NCBI GenBank assembly: GCA_947072805.1
Contig: CAMTJK010000035.1
Location: forward strand, 1-17,076
DNA length: 17,076 nucleotides
DNA from: an uncultured Prevotella sp.
GTDB lineage: Bacteria; Bacteroidota; Bacteroidia; Bacteroidales; Bacteroidaceae
Reading direction: 5' to 3'
The notes under the pieces are model-generated. The model was not told where the DNA came from and did not search any database. It saw only the letters and a program-made list of their open reading frames with translations. Shown one piece after another: positions 1-7,666 of this stretch (positions are counted from its first letter, which is position 1; every line of letters begins with the position of its first letter). The position numbers were made by a program, and so were the translations under genes.

Positions 1-60
1 AACTTTAAAATGTCTATAACTGCAGCAGGAAAAAAAAAGACTGAGTAGTTACACGAATTG

Positions 61-91
61 TTTGTTTTATAGAATTATTTGGGTATATTTG
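61..91 (+). promoter_or_regulatory. Promoter of the cytochrome bd operon
   Basis: TTTG at 61-64 and TATATTTG at 84-91 are separated by 19 bases, an exact match to the Bacteroidetes housekeeping promoter pattern (TTTG, 19-21 bases, TAnnTTTG). Transcription should begin near 97, leaving a leader of roughly 30 bases before the ATG at 131. No second such box was found between the DUF4492 gene and cydA or between cydA and cydB, so all three genes probably share this promoter. Bases 1-60 hold no gene or clear terminator. Confidence 0.8.
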
Positions 92-130
92 CATTAATGT
101 ATTAACCATAAATACGGCAGACCCACTTCG

Positions 131-355
131 ATGACAACAAAGCGTAACATCCTTTTCCGCATATACGATCTTTACGCCGACGGCTTCAGGTCGATGACCA
201 TCGGAAAGACGCTGTGGGCTGTCATCATCATCAAACTGTTCATTATCTTTGCCATTCTCAAGATTTTCTTCTTCCCCGACTTTCTGAAGGCAAACGCCGA
301 CAAGGGCGAGGAGCCCGAATTTGTTGCGACCGAGCTCATTGAGCGCAGCCGCTGA
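131..355 (+). CDS. DUF4492 family small membrane protein, upstream of cydA
   Basis: This 74-residue protein has a basic, amphipathic N-terminus (about 1-26), one strongly hydrophobic helix (about 28-48, rich in Ile/Phe with internal Lys35 and Lys44) and a short acidic C-terminal tail. From memory of the family it matches DUF4492, small proteins that sit just before cydA in Bacteroidetes. It is the first gene after the operon promoter, and cydA starts 75 bases after its stop. The position and single-helix shape recall CydX and CydH, the small accessory subunits of E. coli cytochrome bd, but it is longer and I see no sequence resemblance to them. A role in assembly or stability of the oxidase is inferred from context only. 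The identity as a real gene is secure, given the promoter and start. Confidence 0.85.
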   Translation: MTTKRNILFRIYDLYADGFRSMTIGKTLWAVIIIKLFIIFAILKIFFFPDFLKANADKGEEPEFVATELIERSR

Positions 356-430
356 CCTGAACGTACTACGGGAACGATACTATAACGATATCAAACCATG
401 CAATAAAATATCAAAAAAAAACAATAATCT

Positions 431-2089
431 ATGACAAACATCTTGTTAAACATCGACGCAGCCGCCATAGACTGGGCAAGAGCGCAATTCGCTCTCACAG
501 CCATCTATCACTGGCTGTTTGTGCCTCTCACACTGGGACTTGCCCTCATAATGGGCATCATGGAGACATGCTATTACCGCACACGCAAGCGTTTCTGGCG
601 CGACACTGCCAAGTTCTGGCAGAAGCTTTTCGGTATCAACTTCGCAATGGGCGTTGCCACCGGCATCATTCTCGAGTTTGAGTTCGGCACAAACTGGAGC
701 AACTACTCATGGTTTGTGGGCGACATATTCGGAGCGCCGCTGGCAGTGGAGGGCATAATTGCCTTCTTCATGGAATCTACCTTTGTTGCCGTAATGTTTT
801 TCGGATGGAAAAAGGTGTCAGCCGGCTTCCATCTTGCGTCCACATGGCTTACCGGCATAGGCGCCACGTTTTCAGCATGGTGGATTCTCGTTGCCAATGC
901 CTGGATGCAGTATCCTGTGGGTTGCACGTTCAACCCCGACACCATGCGCAACGAGATGACCTCGTTCCTCGACGTGGCTCTGTCGCCATTTGCCATCGAC
1001 AAGTTCTGCCACACCGTCACATCGGCATGGATTATAGGAGCCCTGTTTACTGTTGCCGTGAGCTGCTATTACCTGCTCAAGAACCGTGAGCGCGAGCTTG
1101 CGCTTGCAAGCATAAAGATAGGCGGCATTGTGGGGCTCGTGGCCTCGCTGCTTGCTGTCCATACGGGCGACGGTTCCGCCTACAAGGTGGCACAGGTGCA
1201 ACCCATGAAGCTGGCTGCCATGGAGGCCCTCTATGACGGAGGCGAAGACCAGGGACTAACGGTGATTGCGCTCGTCAATCCTTTCTCACAACCCGACTAC
1301 GAGGCGGGAGGTGACCCACCGCTGCGCATAGCCATTCCTAATGCGCTGTCGTTTCTTGCCACACGCGACATCAACGGATATGTGCCGGGCATCAACGACA
1401 TAATGAAGGGCGGATATATGCTCGAGAACAATACAAGGGAAATATCTATGGACGAGAAGATAAAGCGAGGCAGACTTGCCATTCTCGCACTGAAGGACTA
1501 CCGCAAACTGAAGGCGCAGGCACGCAAAAACATCGCCAATCCGCCAAAGAGCAAGGATGCAGCAGATTCACTATACCTTGACACGGGACTTACATATGCC
1601 GACAATATGCGTCTCATCACCCTTACCTCGGCCCTGAAAGAAAACATGCGCTACTTCGGATACGGATACATAAAGGATAAAGCCCAACTTGTGCCATACA
1701 TTCCCATATGCTTCTATGCCTTCCGTGTGATGGTGGGTCTGGGCTCGCTGTTCATTCTATTCTTTGCGGTGGTGCTCTTCATGGTGTATCGGAAGGACAT
1801 CGCCAGACACCGCTGGTTGCTCGTCTCTGCCATTGTCATGTTGCCCCTGGGCTACATTGCAAGTGAATCGGGCTGGCTTGTTGCCGAATTCGGGCGTCAG
1901 CCGTGGGCCATACAGGACATGATGCCCACATGGGTAGGTGTGAGCAACATAGGCTCGGGTAGCGTTGCGCTAACCTTCTTCATCTTCCTCGCGCTCTTCA
2001 CCACCCTGCTTGCAGTGGAAGTAAGCATACTGCTGAAGCAGATAAAGAAAGGACCGAAAAAAATGCAGGACAGCGGCACGAAGCAATGA
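431..2089 (+). CDS. cydA: Cytochrome bd ubiquinol oxidase subunit I
   Basis: CydA (552 residues) is the haem-bearing subunit of cytochrome bd, an inner-membrane oxidase that takes electrons from quinol (menaquinol in these organisms) and reduces O2 at low oxygen. Key residues align with E. coli CydA at a constant offset of 8: His27 (His19, haem b595 ligand), Glu107 and Glu115 (Glu99, Glu107), His194 (His186, haem b558) and Lys260/Glu265 of the quinol loop (Lys252/Glu257). After the Q-loop the offset becomes 41: Met434 (Met393, haem b558) and Glu486 just before GRQPW at 488-492 (Glu445). The Q-loop half between 265 and 434 is therefore about 33 residues longer than in E. coli, which explains the greater total length. 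It is followed 59 bases later by cydB. The start is supported by the preceding A-rich stretch and by the fit of the first helix. Confidence 0.97.
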   Translation: MTNILLNIDAAAIDWARAQFALTAIYHWLFVPLTLGLALIMGIMETCYYRTRKRFWRDTAKFWQKLFGINFAMGVATGIILEFEFGTNWSNYSWFVGDIFGAPLAVEGIIAFFMESTFVAVMFFGWKKVSAGFHLASTWLTGIGATFSAWWILVANAWMQYPVGCTFNPDTMRNEMTSFLDVALSPFAIDKFCHTVTSAWIIGALFTVAVSCYYLLKNRERELALASIKIGGIVGLVASLLAVHTGDGSAYKVAQVQPMKLAAMEALYDGGEDQGLTVIALVNPFSQPDYEAGGDPPLRIAIPNALSFLATRDINGYVPGINDIMKGGYMLENNTREISMDEKIKRGRLAILALKDYRKLKAQARKNIANPPKSKDAADSLYLDTGLTYADNMRLITLTSALKENMRYFGYGYIKDKAQLVPYIPICFYAFRVMVGLGSLFILFFAVVLFMVYRKDIARHRWLLVSAIVMLPLGYIASESGWLVAEFGRQPWAIQDMMPTWVGVSNIGSGSVALTFFIFLALFTTLLAVEVSILLKQIKKGPKKMQDSGTKQ

Positions 2090-2148
2090 TGCCTGCATGA
2101 CAAGATAAACGGAATGTAATAAGAACAAAAAAATTAAACAATACAGTT

Positions 2149-3291
2149 ATGACATACGAATTATTGCAACAATATTGGTGGTTTCTGGTTTCGCTGCTTG
2201 GAGCCATTCTCGTGTTTCTGTTGTTTGTACAGGGAGGCAATTCACTGCTGTTTTCCATAGGTCACACAGACGAAGAGCGTCGTCTGCTCGTCAATTCCAC
2301 CGGCAGGAAATGGGAGTTTACGTTTACCACGCTCGTTACCTTCGGCGGCGCATTCTTCGCTTCGTTTCCTCTCTTTTACAGTACGAGCTTCGGCGGCGCC
2401 TACTGGCTGTGGATGATCATCCTATTCTCGTTTGTCCTGCAGGCAGTAAGCTACGAGTTCCAGAACAAGATAGGCAACTTTCTCGGTGCTCGCACGTTCC
2501 AGTGGTGCCTCATCGTAAACGGCATTGTGGGTCCGTTGCTTCTCGGCGGCGCGGTGGCTACGTTCTTCAACGGCAGCAAATTCATCATTGACAAGGACAA
2601 TCTCATTGGTGGCACACTGCCCATCATAAGCCATTGGGCCAACGCGAGCCACGGTCTCGACGCCCTGCTCGACCCATGGAACCTCATTCTCGGCTTCGCC
2701 GTGTTCTTTCTCGCCCGCATACTCGGTCTGCTGTATTTCATCAACAACATCGCCGAGGAGACCATCAGGGCACGTTGCCGCCGCGCACTCGTCGGAAACA
2801 CAGTGACATTCCTCATCTTCTTCCTTGCCTTCCTGCTCCGCACGCTGCTCAAGGACGGCTACGCCGCCGACGCTGCCACGGGCATCATAGCAATGGAAGC
2901 CATGAAATATCTGAACAACCTCACATCCATGTGGTACGTAAGCCTGATTCTCGTTGCCGGCATAGTGCTTGTGCTCTACGGCATAGCACGCACCATACTG
3001 TCCGCTACATATTATAAAGGTATATGGACAACGGGCATCGGCACGGTACTCACCGTACTCGCCCTGCTGCTGTGCGCAGGATGGAACAACACGGCGTTCT
3101 ATCCATCTACCGCCGACCTGCAGAGCTCGCTCACCATAGCCAACTCATGCAGCAGCGAGTTTACGCTGCGTACAATGGCATACGTAAGCATCTTCGTGCC
3201 ATTCGTACTTGCTTATATAGTATACGCATGGCACTCCATTGACAAAAAGAAAATAGATATCAAGGAGATAACGAAAGACGAGGCTTACTGA
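2149..3291 (+). CDS. cydB: Cytochrome bd ubiquinol oxidase subunit II
   Basis: CydB (380 residues; E. coli 379) is the second large membrane subunit of the bd oxidase and partners CydA, encoded just upstream. It is almost entirely hydrophobic, with about eight or more predicted helices. The N-terminal YWW (residues 9-11), the DEERRLLVNS stretch (41-50) and the GGAFFASFP segment align with E. coli CydB. Two E. coli motifs are altered: TDGFD becomes VQGGN (27-31) and WDGNQVW becomes WEFTFTT (55-61), so the Asp of each is lost or replaced by Glu56. These acids are discussed as part of a proton path in E. coli, so proton delivery may differ, though such divergence seems common in Bacteroidetes CydB. 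The stop codon lies 8 bases from the end of the convergent folA gene, with no hairpin terminator between them. Confidence 0.95.
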   Translation: MTYELLQQYWWFLVSLLGAILVFLLFVQGGNSLLFSIGHTDEERRLLVNSTGRKWEFTFTTLVTFGGAFFASFPLFYSTSFGGAYWLWMIILFSFVLQAVSYEFQNKIGNFLGARTFQWCLIVNGIVGPLLLGGAVATFFNGSKFIIDKDNLIGGTLPIISHWANASHGLDALLDPWNLILGFAVFFLARILGLLYFINNIAEETIRARCRRALVGNTVTFLIFFLAFLLRTLLKDGYAADAATGIIAMEAMKYLNNLTSMWYVSLILVAGIVLVLYGIARTILSATYYKGIWTTGIGTVLTVLALLLCAGWNNTAFYPSTADLQSSLTIANSCSSEFTLRTMAYVSIFVPFVLAYIVYAWHSIDKKKIDIKEITKDEAY

Positions 3292-3299
3292 CGTCAGCC

Positions 3300-3782
3300 C
3301 TACCCTTTCACATAATCGGCGAAAGCGTATCTGTGGGCGTGACGCTCATCTTTGTCGTGTTCTTCGCGCGACACTTCTTTCCAGTCCGAATAGTCGGGAA
3401 AGAAAGCATCGGCATTGTCGGGTGTATCATCCACCTCCGTCAGGCATAGCCTGTTGGCATACGGCAAAGCCATCTCATAGACGGCAGCTCCACCTATTAT
3501 ATATATATTGTCGTCGGCAGAGCATGTTGCCAACGCCTCATCGAGCGAAGCGTACGTGTCGCAGCCGGGAAAAGCTGTCACGTTGCGGCTCAGCACCACG
3601 TTACGGCGGTTGGGCAAGGCACCCTTAGGCAGACTTTCGAACGTCTTGCGCCCCATTATTATGGTGTTTCCCGTTGTGAGAGCCTTGAAACGCTTCAAGT
3701 CGTTAGGCAGCCAATAGATGAGCTTGTTGTCGAAGCCAATGGCACGATTGCGCGCCACAGCAGCAATGATACTTATATTCAT
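3300..3782 (-). CDS. folA: Dihydrofolate reductase
   Basis: This 160-residue enzyme (E. coli 159) reduces dihydrofolate to tetrahydrofolate with NADPH in the cytoplasm. It regenerates the cofactor oxidised by thymidylate synthase, encoded immediately upstream with a 17-base gap. Asp28 in LPND corresponds to the catalytic Asp27. The MGRKTFESLP segment (about 43-52) and the IYIIGGAAVY segment are the NADPH-binding parts. In the Met20-loop region the usual PW is replaced by IY (Ile22-Tyr23), which I recall as usual for Bacteroidetes DHFR; it may matter for inhibitor sensitivity, but that is not established here. The gene appears complete and is probably transcribed from the thyA promoter. It ends 8 bases from the cydB stop on the opposite strand. 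Confidence 0.95.
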   Translation of the reverse strand: MNISIIAAVARNRAIGFDNKLIYWLPNDLKRFKALTTGNTIIMGRKTFESLPKGALPNRRNVVLSRNVTAFPGCDTYASLDEALATCSADDNIYIIGGAAVYEMALPYANRLCLTEVDDTPDNADAFFPDYSDWKEVSREEHDKDERHAHRYAFADYVKG

Positions 3783-3799
3783 GTTTTCAGAAATACATT

Positions 3800-4594
3800 T
3801 TATACGGAAACTTCTGCCTTGATGTGCGGCCAGGGATTGTAATCTTCGAGTACGAAATCCTCGTAACGGAAGTCGAAGATGCTCTTCACGTCGGGATTGA
3901 TACGCATTTTGGGCAGTTCGCGCGGCGTGCGTGTGAGTTGCAGACGCGCCTGCTCAATATGATTAAGGTATAGATGCGTGTCGCCTGTGGTGTGTATGAA
4001 GTCACCCGCACGCAGTCCCGTCACCTGCGCCATCATCTGCAGCAGCAGAGCATAAGAAGCTATGTTGAAAGGCACTCCGAGGAAGGTGTCAGCCGAACGC
4101 TGGTAGAGTTGCAGGCTCAGCCGTCCGTCTGCAACATAAAACTGGAACATCGTATGGCAGGGCGGCAATGCCATGTTGTCCACCTCAGCCACATTCCACG
4201 CACTTACAATCATACGCCTCGAGTCGGGATTGTGCTTCAGCTGCTCCACAACGTTTGCTATCTGGTCGATGGTGCCTCCGTTGTAGTCGGGCCATGAGCG
4301 CCACTGATGTCCATATACCGGTCCCAGCTCGCCGTTCTCGTCAGCCCATTCGTTCCATATCCTCACTCCGTTTTCCTGCAGATACCTCACGTTGGTGTCG
4401 CCACGCAGAAACCACAGCAGTTCGTGTATTATTGACTTGAGATGCAGCTTCTTCGTGGTGAGCAACGGAAAGCCGTCGTCAAGATTGAACCTCATTTGGT
4501 TTCCGAAGACGCTTAGCGTGCCTGTTCCGGTACGGTCGCCTTTCTTCGCTCCCTCGGTGAGTATGCGGTTGAGCAGGTCGAGATATTGTTTCAT
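3800..4594 (-). CDS. thyA: Thymidylate synthase
   Basis: ThyA (264 residues, identical in length to E. coli) methylates dUMP to dTMP using methylenetetrahydrofolate and releases dihydrofolate for folA. Residue numbering matches E. coli exactly: Arg21 in GDRTGTGT, the nucleophile Cys146 in LPPCHTMFQF, Arg166/Asp169 in QRSAD, Asn177 in PFNIASY, and His207/Tyr209 in THLYLNH. All catalytic and dUMP-binding residues are present, so it should be active. It is the first gene of a two-gene thyA-folA operon, with a well-matched promoter 50-80 bases upstream of the start. Presence of classical ThyA with DHFR argues against reliance on the flavin-dependent ThyX, at least from what this window shows. Confidence 0.98.
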   Translation of the reverse strand: MKQYLDLLNRILTEGAKKGDRTGTGTLSVFGNQMRFNLDDGFPLLTTKKLHLKSIIHELLWFLRGDTNVRYLQENGVRIWNEWADENGELGPVYGHQWRSWPDYNGGTIDQIANVVEQLKHNPDSRRMIVSAWNVAEVDNMALPPCHTMFQFYVADGRLSLQLYQRSADTFLGVPFNIASYALLLQMMAQVTGLRAGDFIHTTGDTHLYLNHIEQARLQLTRTPRELPKMRINPDVKSIFDFRYEDFVLEDYNPWPHIKAEVSV

Positions 4595-4646
4595 AAAGCG
4601 TATGATTTGTTTAAAAAAGCAGTGAAAATGGTCGTTAAACCGATGG

Positions 4647-4677
4647 CAAAGTTAATACAATTCCACGAAACAGCAAA
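4647..4677 (-). promoter_or_regulatory. Promoter of thyA-folA
   Basis: Reading the minus strand, TTTG (4677-4674) is followed after 19 bases by TAACTTTG (4654-4647), an exact fit to the Bacteroidetes pattern TTTG-N19-TAnnTTTG. The predicted start of transcription is near 4641, giving a leader of about 45 bases before thyA. It lies back to back with the promoter of the LUD gene. Confidence 0.78.
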
Positions 4678-4766
4678 GGATTGCCATGCCAACTTGCCGT
4701 TATGGGTACGTACACACGCTGCATAATGACTCAATTATGGCACCGCGCACCGCGATTATGACATGT

Positions 4767-4802
4767 TTTGATTCGGGAAATCGGATTTTTGCTGTATATT
4801 TG
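4767..4802 (+). promoter_or_regulatory. Probable promoter of the LUD-domain gene and possibly topB
   Basis: TATATTTG at 4795-4802 is a perfect -7 box. The nearest upstream TTTG (4767-4770) is 24 bases away, longer than the usual 19-21, so the -33 element is uncertain. Transcription from here would start near 4808, which places the ATG at 4686 outside the transcript and supports the start at 4875. No comparable box was found before topB, so topB may be read from this promoter too. Confidence 0.6.
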
Positions 4803-4874
4803 CACTCGATTTGCATCATATCCGAACAAGAAGAGCTGCACTCAGCACTTGAAATACAAACAAAACAGACTATC

Positions 4875-5510
4875 ATGACACCCACTGAAATACGCAACGA
4901 ACTGCTGGCGCAACGCCTTATAAAAAACCTCAACCGCCGAAACATGGACGCATACTACTGCCCTACAGCAAACGATGCCATAGACAAGGTGACCGAACTG
5001 CTGCCCAAAGGGGCAACGGTTTCATGGGGCGGCTCAATGACAATACGTGACATGGGACTCACAAAGAGACTGCACGAAACCGGACTCTATACCCTGCTTG
5101 ACCGAGACCTCGCCAAAGACAGGGACGAAGCACAGGAGATTTATCTCAATGCCTTCCGCGCTGACTTCTACATCTCGGGCATCAACGCCATTAGCGAAGA
5201 CGGCGTGATAGTAAACATTGACGGCAACGGCAACCGCGTGGCTGCCATCACCTTCGGCCCGAAACACGTAATATTCGTAGCAGGAATAAACAAGGTGACA
5301 CAAAATGTGGAAGCCGCCCTGGCAAGGGCACGCTCTACGGCTGCTCCCATAAACACAGCACGCTTCGACATAAAGACGCCATGCAAGGCTGACGGCGTAT
5401 GCCATAACTGCAACTCCACCGACTGTATCTGCAACCACATACATTTTTTGCGCAATTCACCGCGGCGACGCCATACGGTAGTTATTGTAGGAGAGAATCT
5501 CGGATACTAA
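4875..5510 (+). CDS. LUD-domain (DUF162, LutC/YkgG-like) protein
   Basis: The protein (211 residues from ATG 4875) belongs to the LUD family related to LutC/YkgG, found with iron-sulfur lactate dehydrogenases. Visible features are the VSWGGS motif (49-54), the segment NAISEDGVIVNIDGNGNRVA typical of this family, and a C-terminal cysteine cluster spaced C-x5-C-x2-C-x4-C-x-C that could bind metal. The in-frame ATG at 4686 would add 63 residues of unrelated composition and lies upstream of the predicted promoter, so 4875 is preferred. No lutA or lutB is adjacent, so this is an orphan copy and a role in lactate oxidation cannot be assumed. Bacteroidetes often carry such stand-alone DUF162 proteins of unknown function. 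The family call is firm; the function is not. Confidence 0.85.
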   Translation: MTPTEIRNELLAQRLIKNLNRRNMDAYYCPTANDAIDKVTELLPKGATVSWGGSMTIRDMGLTKRLHETGLYTLLDRDLAKDRDEAQEIYLNAFRADFYISGINAISEDGVIVNIDGNGNRVAAITFGPKHVIFVAGINKVTQNVEAALARARSTAAPINTARFDIKTPCKADGVCHNCNSTDCICNHIHFLRNSPRRRHTVVIVGENLGY

Positions 5511-5568
5511 GAAGCATAAGCCAACGGCTTTACATCATCTCACTTTTCATCTTTACCATATATTATAA

Positions 5569-7638
5569 ATGGTTGTTTGCATAGCAGAAAAGCCCAGCGT
5601 GGCACGCGACATTGCACGCATCATAGGAGCTAACACACAGAAAGACGGTTACATGGAGGGTAACGGTTATCAGGTGACGTGGACTTTCGGTCATCTGTGT
5701 ACACTGAAAGAGCCCGACGACTATACGCCGATGTGGAAGCGATGGAGCCTGGGCGCACTGCCTATGATACCGCAACGCTTCGGCATAAAACTCATAGACG
5801 ACAAAGGAATAAAACATCAGTTTGAGGTAATAGAACGCCTTATGCAAGCTGCTGACGGCATAATAAACTGCGGTGACGCCGGACAGGAAGGTGAACTGAT
5901 ACAGCGTTGGGTGATGCAGAAAGCCAAAGCCACATGTCCGGTAAGGCGACTGTGGATATCTTCCATGACCGACGAGGCCATAAAAGAAGGCTTCCGGACA
6001 CTGAAGGCGCAGGATGACTATCAGCCACTGTACCTCGCCGGACTGAGCCGCGCAATAGGTGACTGGCTGCTCGGCATGAACGCCACACGACTGTACACTC
6101 TGAAATACGGACAGAACAGACAGGTGCTGAGCGTGGGACGCGTACAGACGCCAACACTTGCCCTCATAGTGAACAGACAGAAAGAGATAGAAAACTTCAC
6201 GCCGGAGCCCTACTGGATTCTCTCCACCGTCTACCGCAACACCACCTTTACGGCTACAAAAGGAAAATTTACGTCGAAAGAGGAAGGCGAACGCTCGTTC
6301 GAAACCATTGCCGGAAAGCCATTTACAGTTACAGACATACAGAAAAAGAACGGGACGGAAGCCCCTCCACACCTATACGACCTCACATCGCTGCAGGTAG
6401 AATGTAACAGCAAGTTTGCCATGAGCGCGGAAATGACGCTCAACATAATACAGAGCCTCTACGAAAAGAAGCTCACCACATATCCGCGCGTCGATACCCA
6501 GTATCTTAGCGATGATATCTACCCCAAATGTCAGGCTACACTCGCCGGACTGAAAGGTTACGAACAACTGACGCAGCCACTCGCAGGCAAGCCGCTGAAG
6601 AAATCGAAGAAAGTGTTCGACTCTTCGAAAGTGACCGACCACCACGCCATCATTCCGACCGGAGTACCGGCAAATAACCTCTCGGACATGGAACGTCACG
6701 TCTACGACCTCGTGGCACGCAGATTCATAAGCGCATTCTACCCCGATTGCAAGTTTGCCACAACTACAGTGCTCGGCATGGTTGATGCCGTGGAGTTCAA
6801 GGTGACAGGAAAAACCATACTCGATGCAGGATGGAGACGCGTCTACGCCTCCGACAAACCGGAAGATACATTAGAAGAAGTGCAACGCGAGGATGAAGAA
6901 CGCACCCTGCCGCCCTTCGCCAAAGGCGAAAGCGGGCCTCACGAGCCATGTCTCACGGAAAAATGGACCACTCCGCCAAAATACTACACCGAAGCAACAC
7001 TGCTAAGGGCAATGGAAACGGCAGGAAAGTTTGTTGAAGACGAACAACTGCGAGCCGCACTAAAGGAGAACGGCATAGGACGTCCGTCTTCCAGGGCAGG
7101 AATAATAGAGACATTGTTCAAACGACACTACATAAAAAGGGAGCGAAAGAACCTTATTGCCACCCCCACCGGCATAGAACTGATAGGACTGATACGCGAA
7201 GAACTGCTGAAAAGCTGCGAACTTACCGGCATTTGGGAAAAGAAACTGCGTGACATAGAGCACAAAAAATATGACGCGGCTCTGTTTATCGAGGAACTTA
7301 AACAGCAGATAACAGACATAGTAAGCGACGTACTGGCTGACAACAGCAACAGACGCGTCACTGTGATGACCGACGAGGAACTGAAAAAAAAGCTCGCCCC
7401 AAAGGCAAAAAAAAGTGACGCGGCAGCAACGCAGAAGAAAAAAAAGCCTGTCAAAACGGAGGCAAAGCAAAAGAACAACGCCACAAGCACCGCTTCTGCC
7501 GGCATTACGGTGGGAAGCGCATGCCCGCTATGCCACACAGGAACAGTAATAAAAGGTCATAGCGCCTACGGCTGCTCCCGGTGGAAAGAGGGCTGCACAT
7601 GGCGACTGGCATTCGACAATACCACAAGCAAGCAATAA
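5569..7638 (+). CDS. topB: DNA topoisomerase III, Bacteroidetes type
   Basis: This type IA topoisomerase (689 residues) relaxes or decatenates DNA through a tyrosine-linked single-strand break. The TOPRIM domain begins at the N-terminus with EKPSVARDIA (7-16) and carries GDAGQEGEL around Asp103-Glu109. The usual DPDREG form is changed to DAGQEG, so the second metal-binding Asp is missing; I recall this as normal for chromosomal Bacteroides TopB. The active tyrosine is Tyr305 in TTYPRVDT. The core ends near 600, followed by a Lys/Ala-rich linker (about 600-645) and a C-terminal zinc ribbon with Cys652, Cys655, Cys669 and Cys676. The gene follows the LUD gene by 58 bases without an evident promoter. 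The related enzymes of conjugative elements are alternatives, but no other transfer genes are present. Confidence 0.93.
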   Translation: MVVCIAEKPSVARDIARIIGANTQKDGYMEGNGYQVTWTFGHLCTLKEPDDYTPMWKRWSLGALPMIPQRFGIKLIDDKGIKHQFEVIERLMQAADGIINCGDAGQEGELIQRWVMQKAKATCPVRRLWISSMTDEAIKEGFRTLKAQDDYQPLYLAGLSRAIGDWLLGMNATRLYTLKYGQNRQVLSVGRVQTPTLALIVNRQKEIENFTPEPYWILSTVYRNTTFTATKGKFTSKEEGERSFETIAGKPFTVTDIQKKNGTEAPPHLYDLTSLQVECNSKFAMSAEMTLNIIQSLYEKKLTTYPRVDTQYLSDDIYPKCQATLAGLKGYEQLTQPLAGKPLKKSKKVFDSSKVTDHHAIIPTGVPANNLSDMERHVYDLVARRFISAFYPDCKFATTTVLGMVDAVEFKVTGKTILDAGWRRVYASDKPEDTLEEVQREDEERTLPPFAKGESGPHEPCLTEKWTTPPKYYTEATLLRAMETAGKFVEDEQLRAALKENGIGRPSSRAGIIETLFKRHYIKRERKNLIATPTGIELIGLIREELLKSCELTGIWEKKLRDIEHKKYDAALFIEELKQQITDIVSDVLADNSNRRVTVMTDEELKKKLAPKAKKSDAAATQKKKKPVKTEAKQKNNATSTASAGITVGSACPLCHTGTVIKGHSAYGCSRWKEGCTWRLAFDNTTSKQ

Positions 7639-7642
7639 AAGC

Positions 7643-7666
7643 ACCTTATTTGCGTTATAATAAGGT
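7643..7666 (+). promoter_or_regulatory. Inverted repeat directly before the PorE-like gene start
   Basis: ACCTTATT (7643-7650) and AATAAGGT (7659-7666) form a perfect 8-base stem around an 8-base loop, and the last base of the stem is adjacent to the ATG at 7667. In RNA it could fold over the ribosome-binding region and dampen translation. As DNA it could be an operator. The stem has only two G-C pairs and no following T-run, so it is not a convincing terminator for topB. The function is inferred from position only. Confidence 0.4.

Noticed and set aside
120..128. GACCCACTT near the start and its complement at 17067-17075 as terminal inverted repeats of an element
   Set aside because: A 9-base match over 17 kb is expected by chance, the contents are housekeeping genes and no transposase or recombinase is present.
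3490..3515. AT alternation in folA as a hypervariable repeat
   Set aside because: It encodes the conserved Asn-Ile-Tyr-Ile-Ile of the DHFR cofactor site and is short and interrupted.
4686..4874. N-terminal extension of the LUD protein from ATG 4686
   Set aside because: It lies upstream of and across the predicted promoter (-7 box 4795-4802) and shows no family similarity.
5518..5530. Short hairpin AAGCC-AAC-GGCTT after the LUD gene as a terminator
   Set aside because: The stem has only five pairs, and no T-run follows directly.
5563..6372. Open frame of 269 codons on the minus strand opposite topB
   Set aside because: It is fully antisense to a well-supported topB, its translation is rich in Cys, Phe and Tyr without family features, and it has no promoter or start context.
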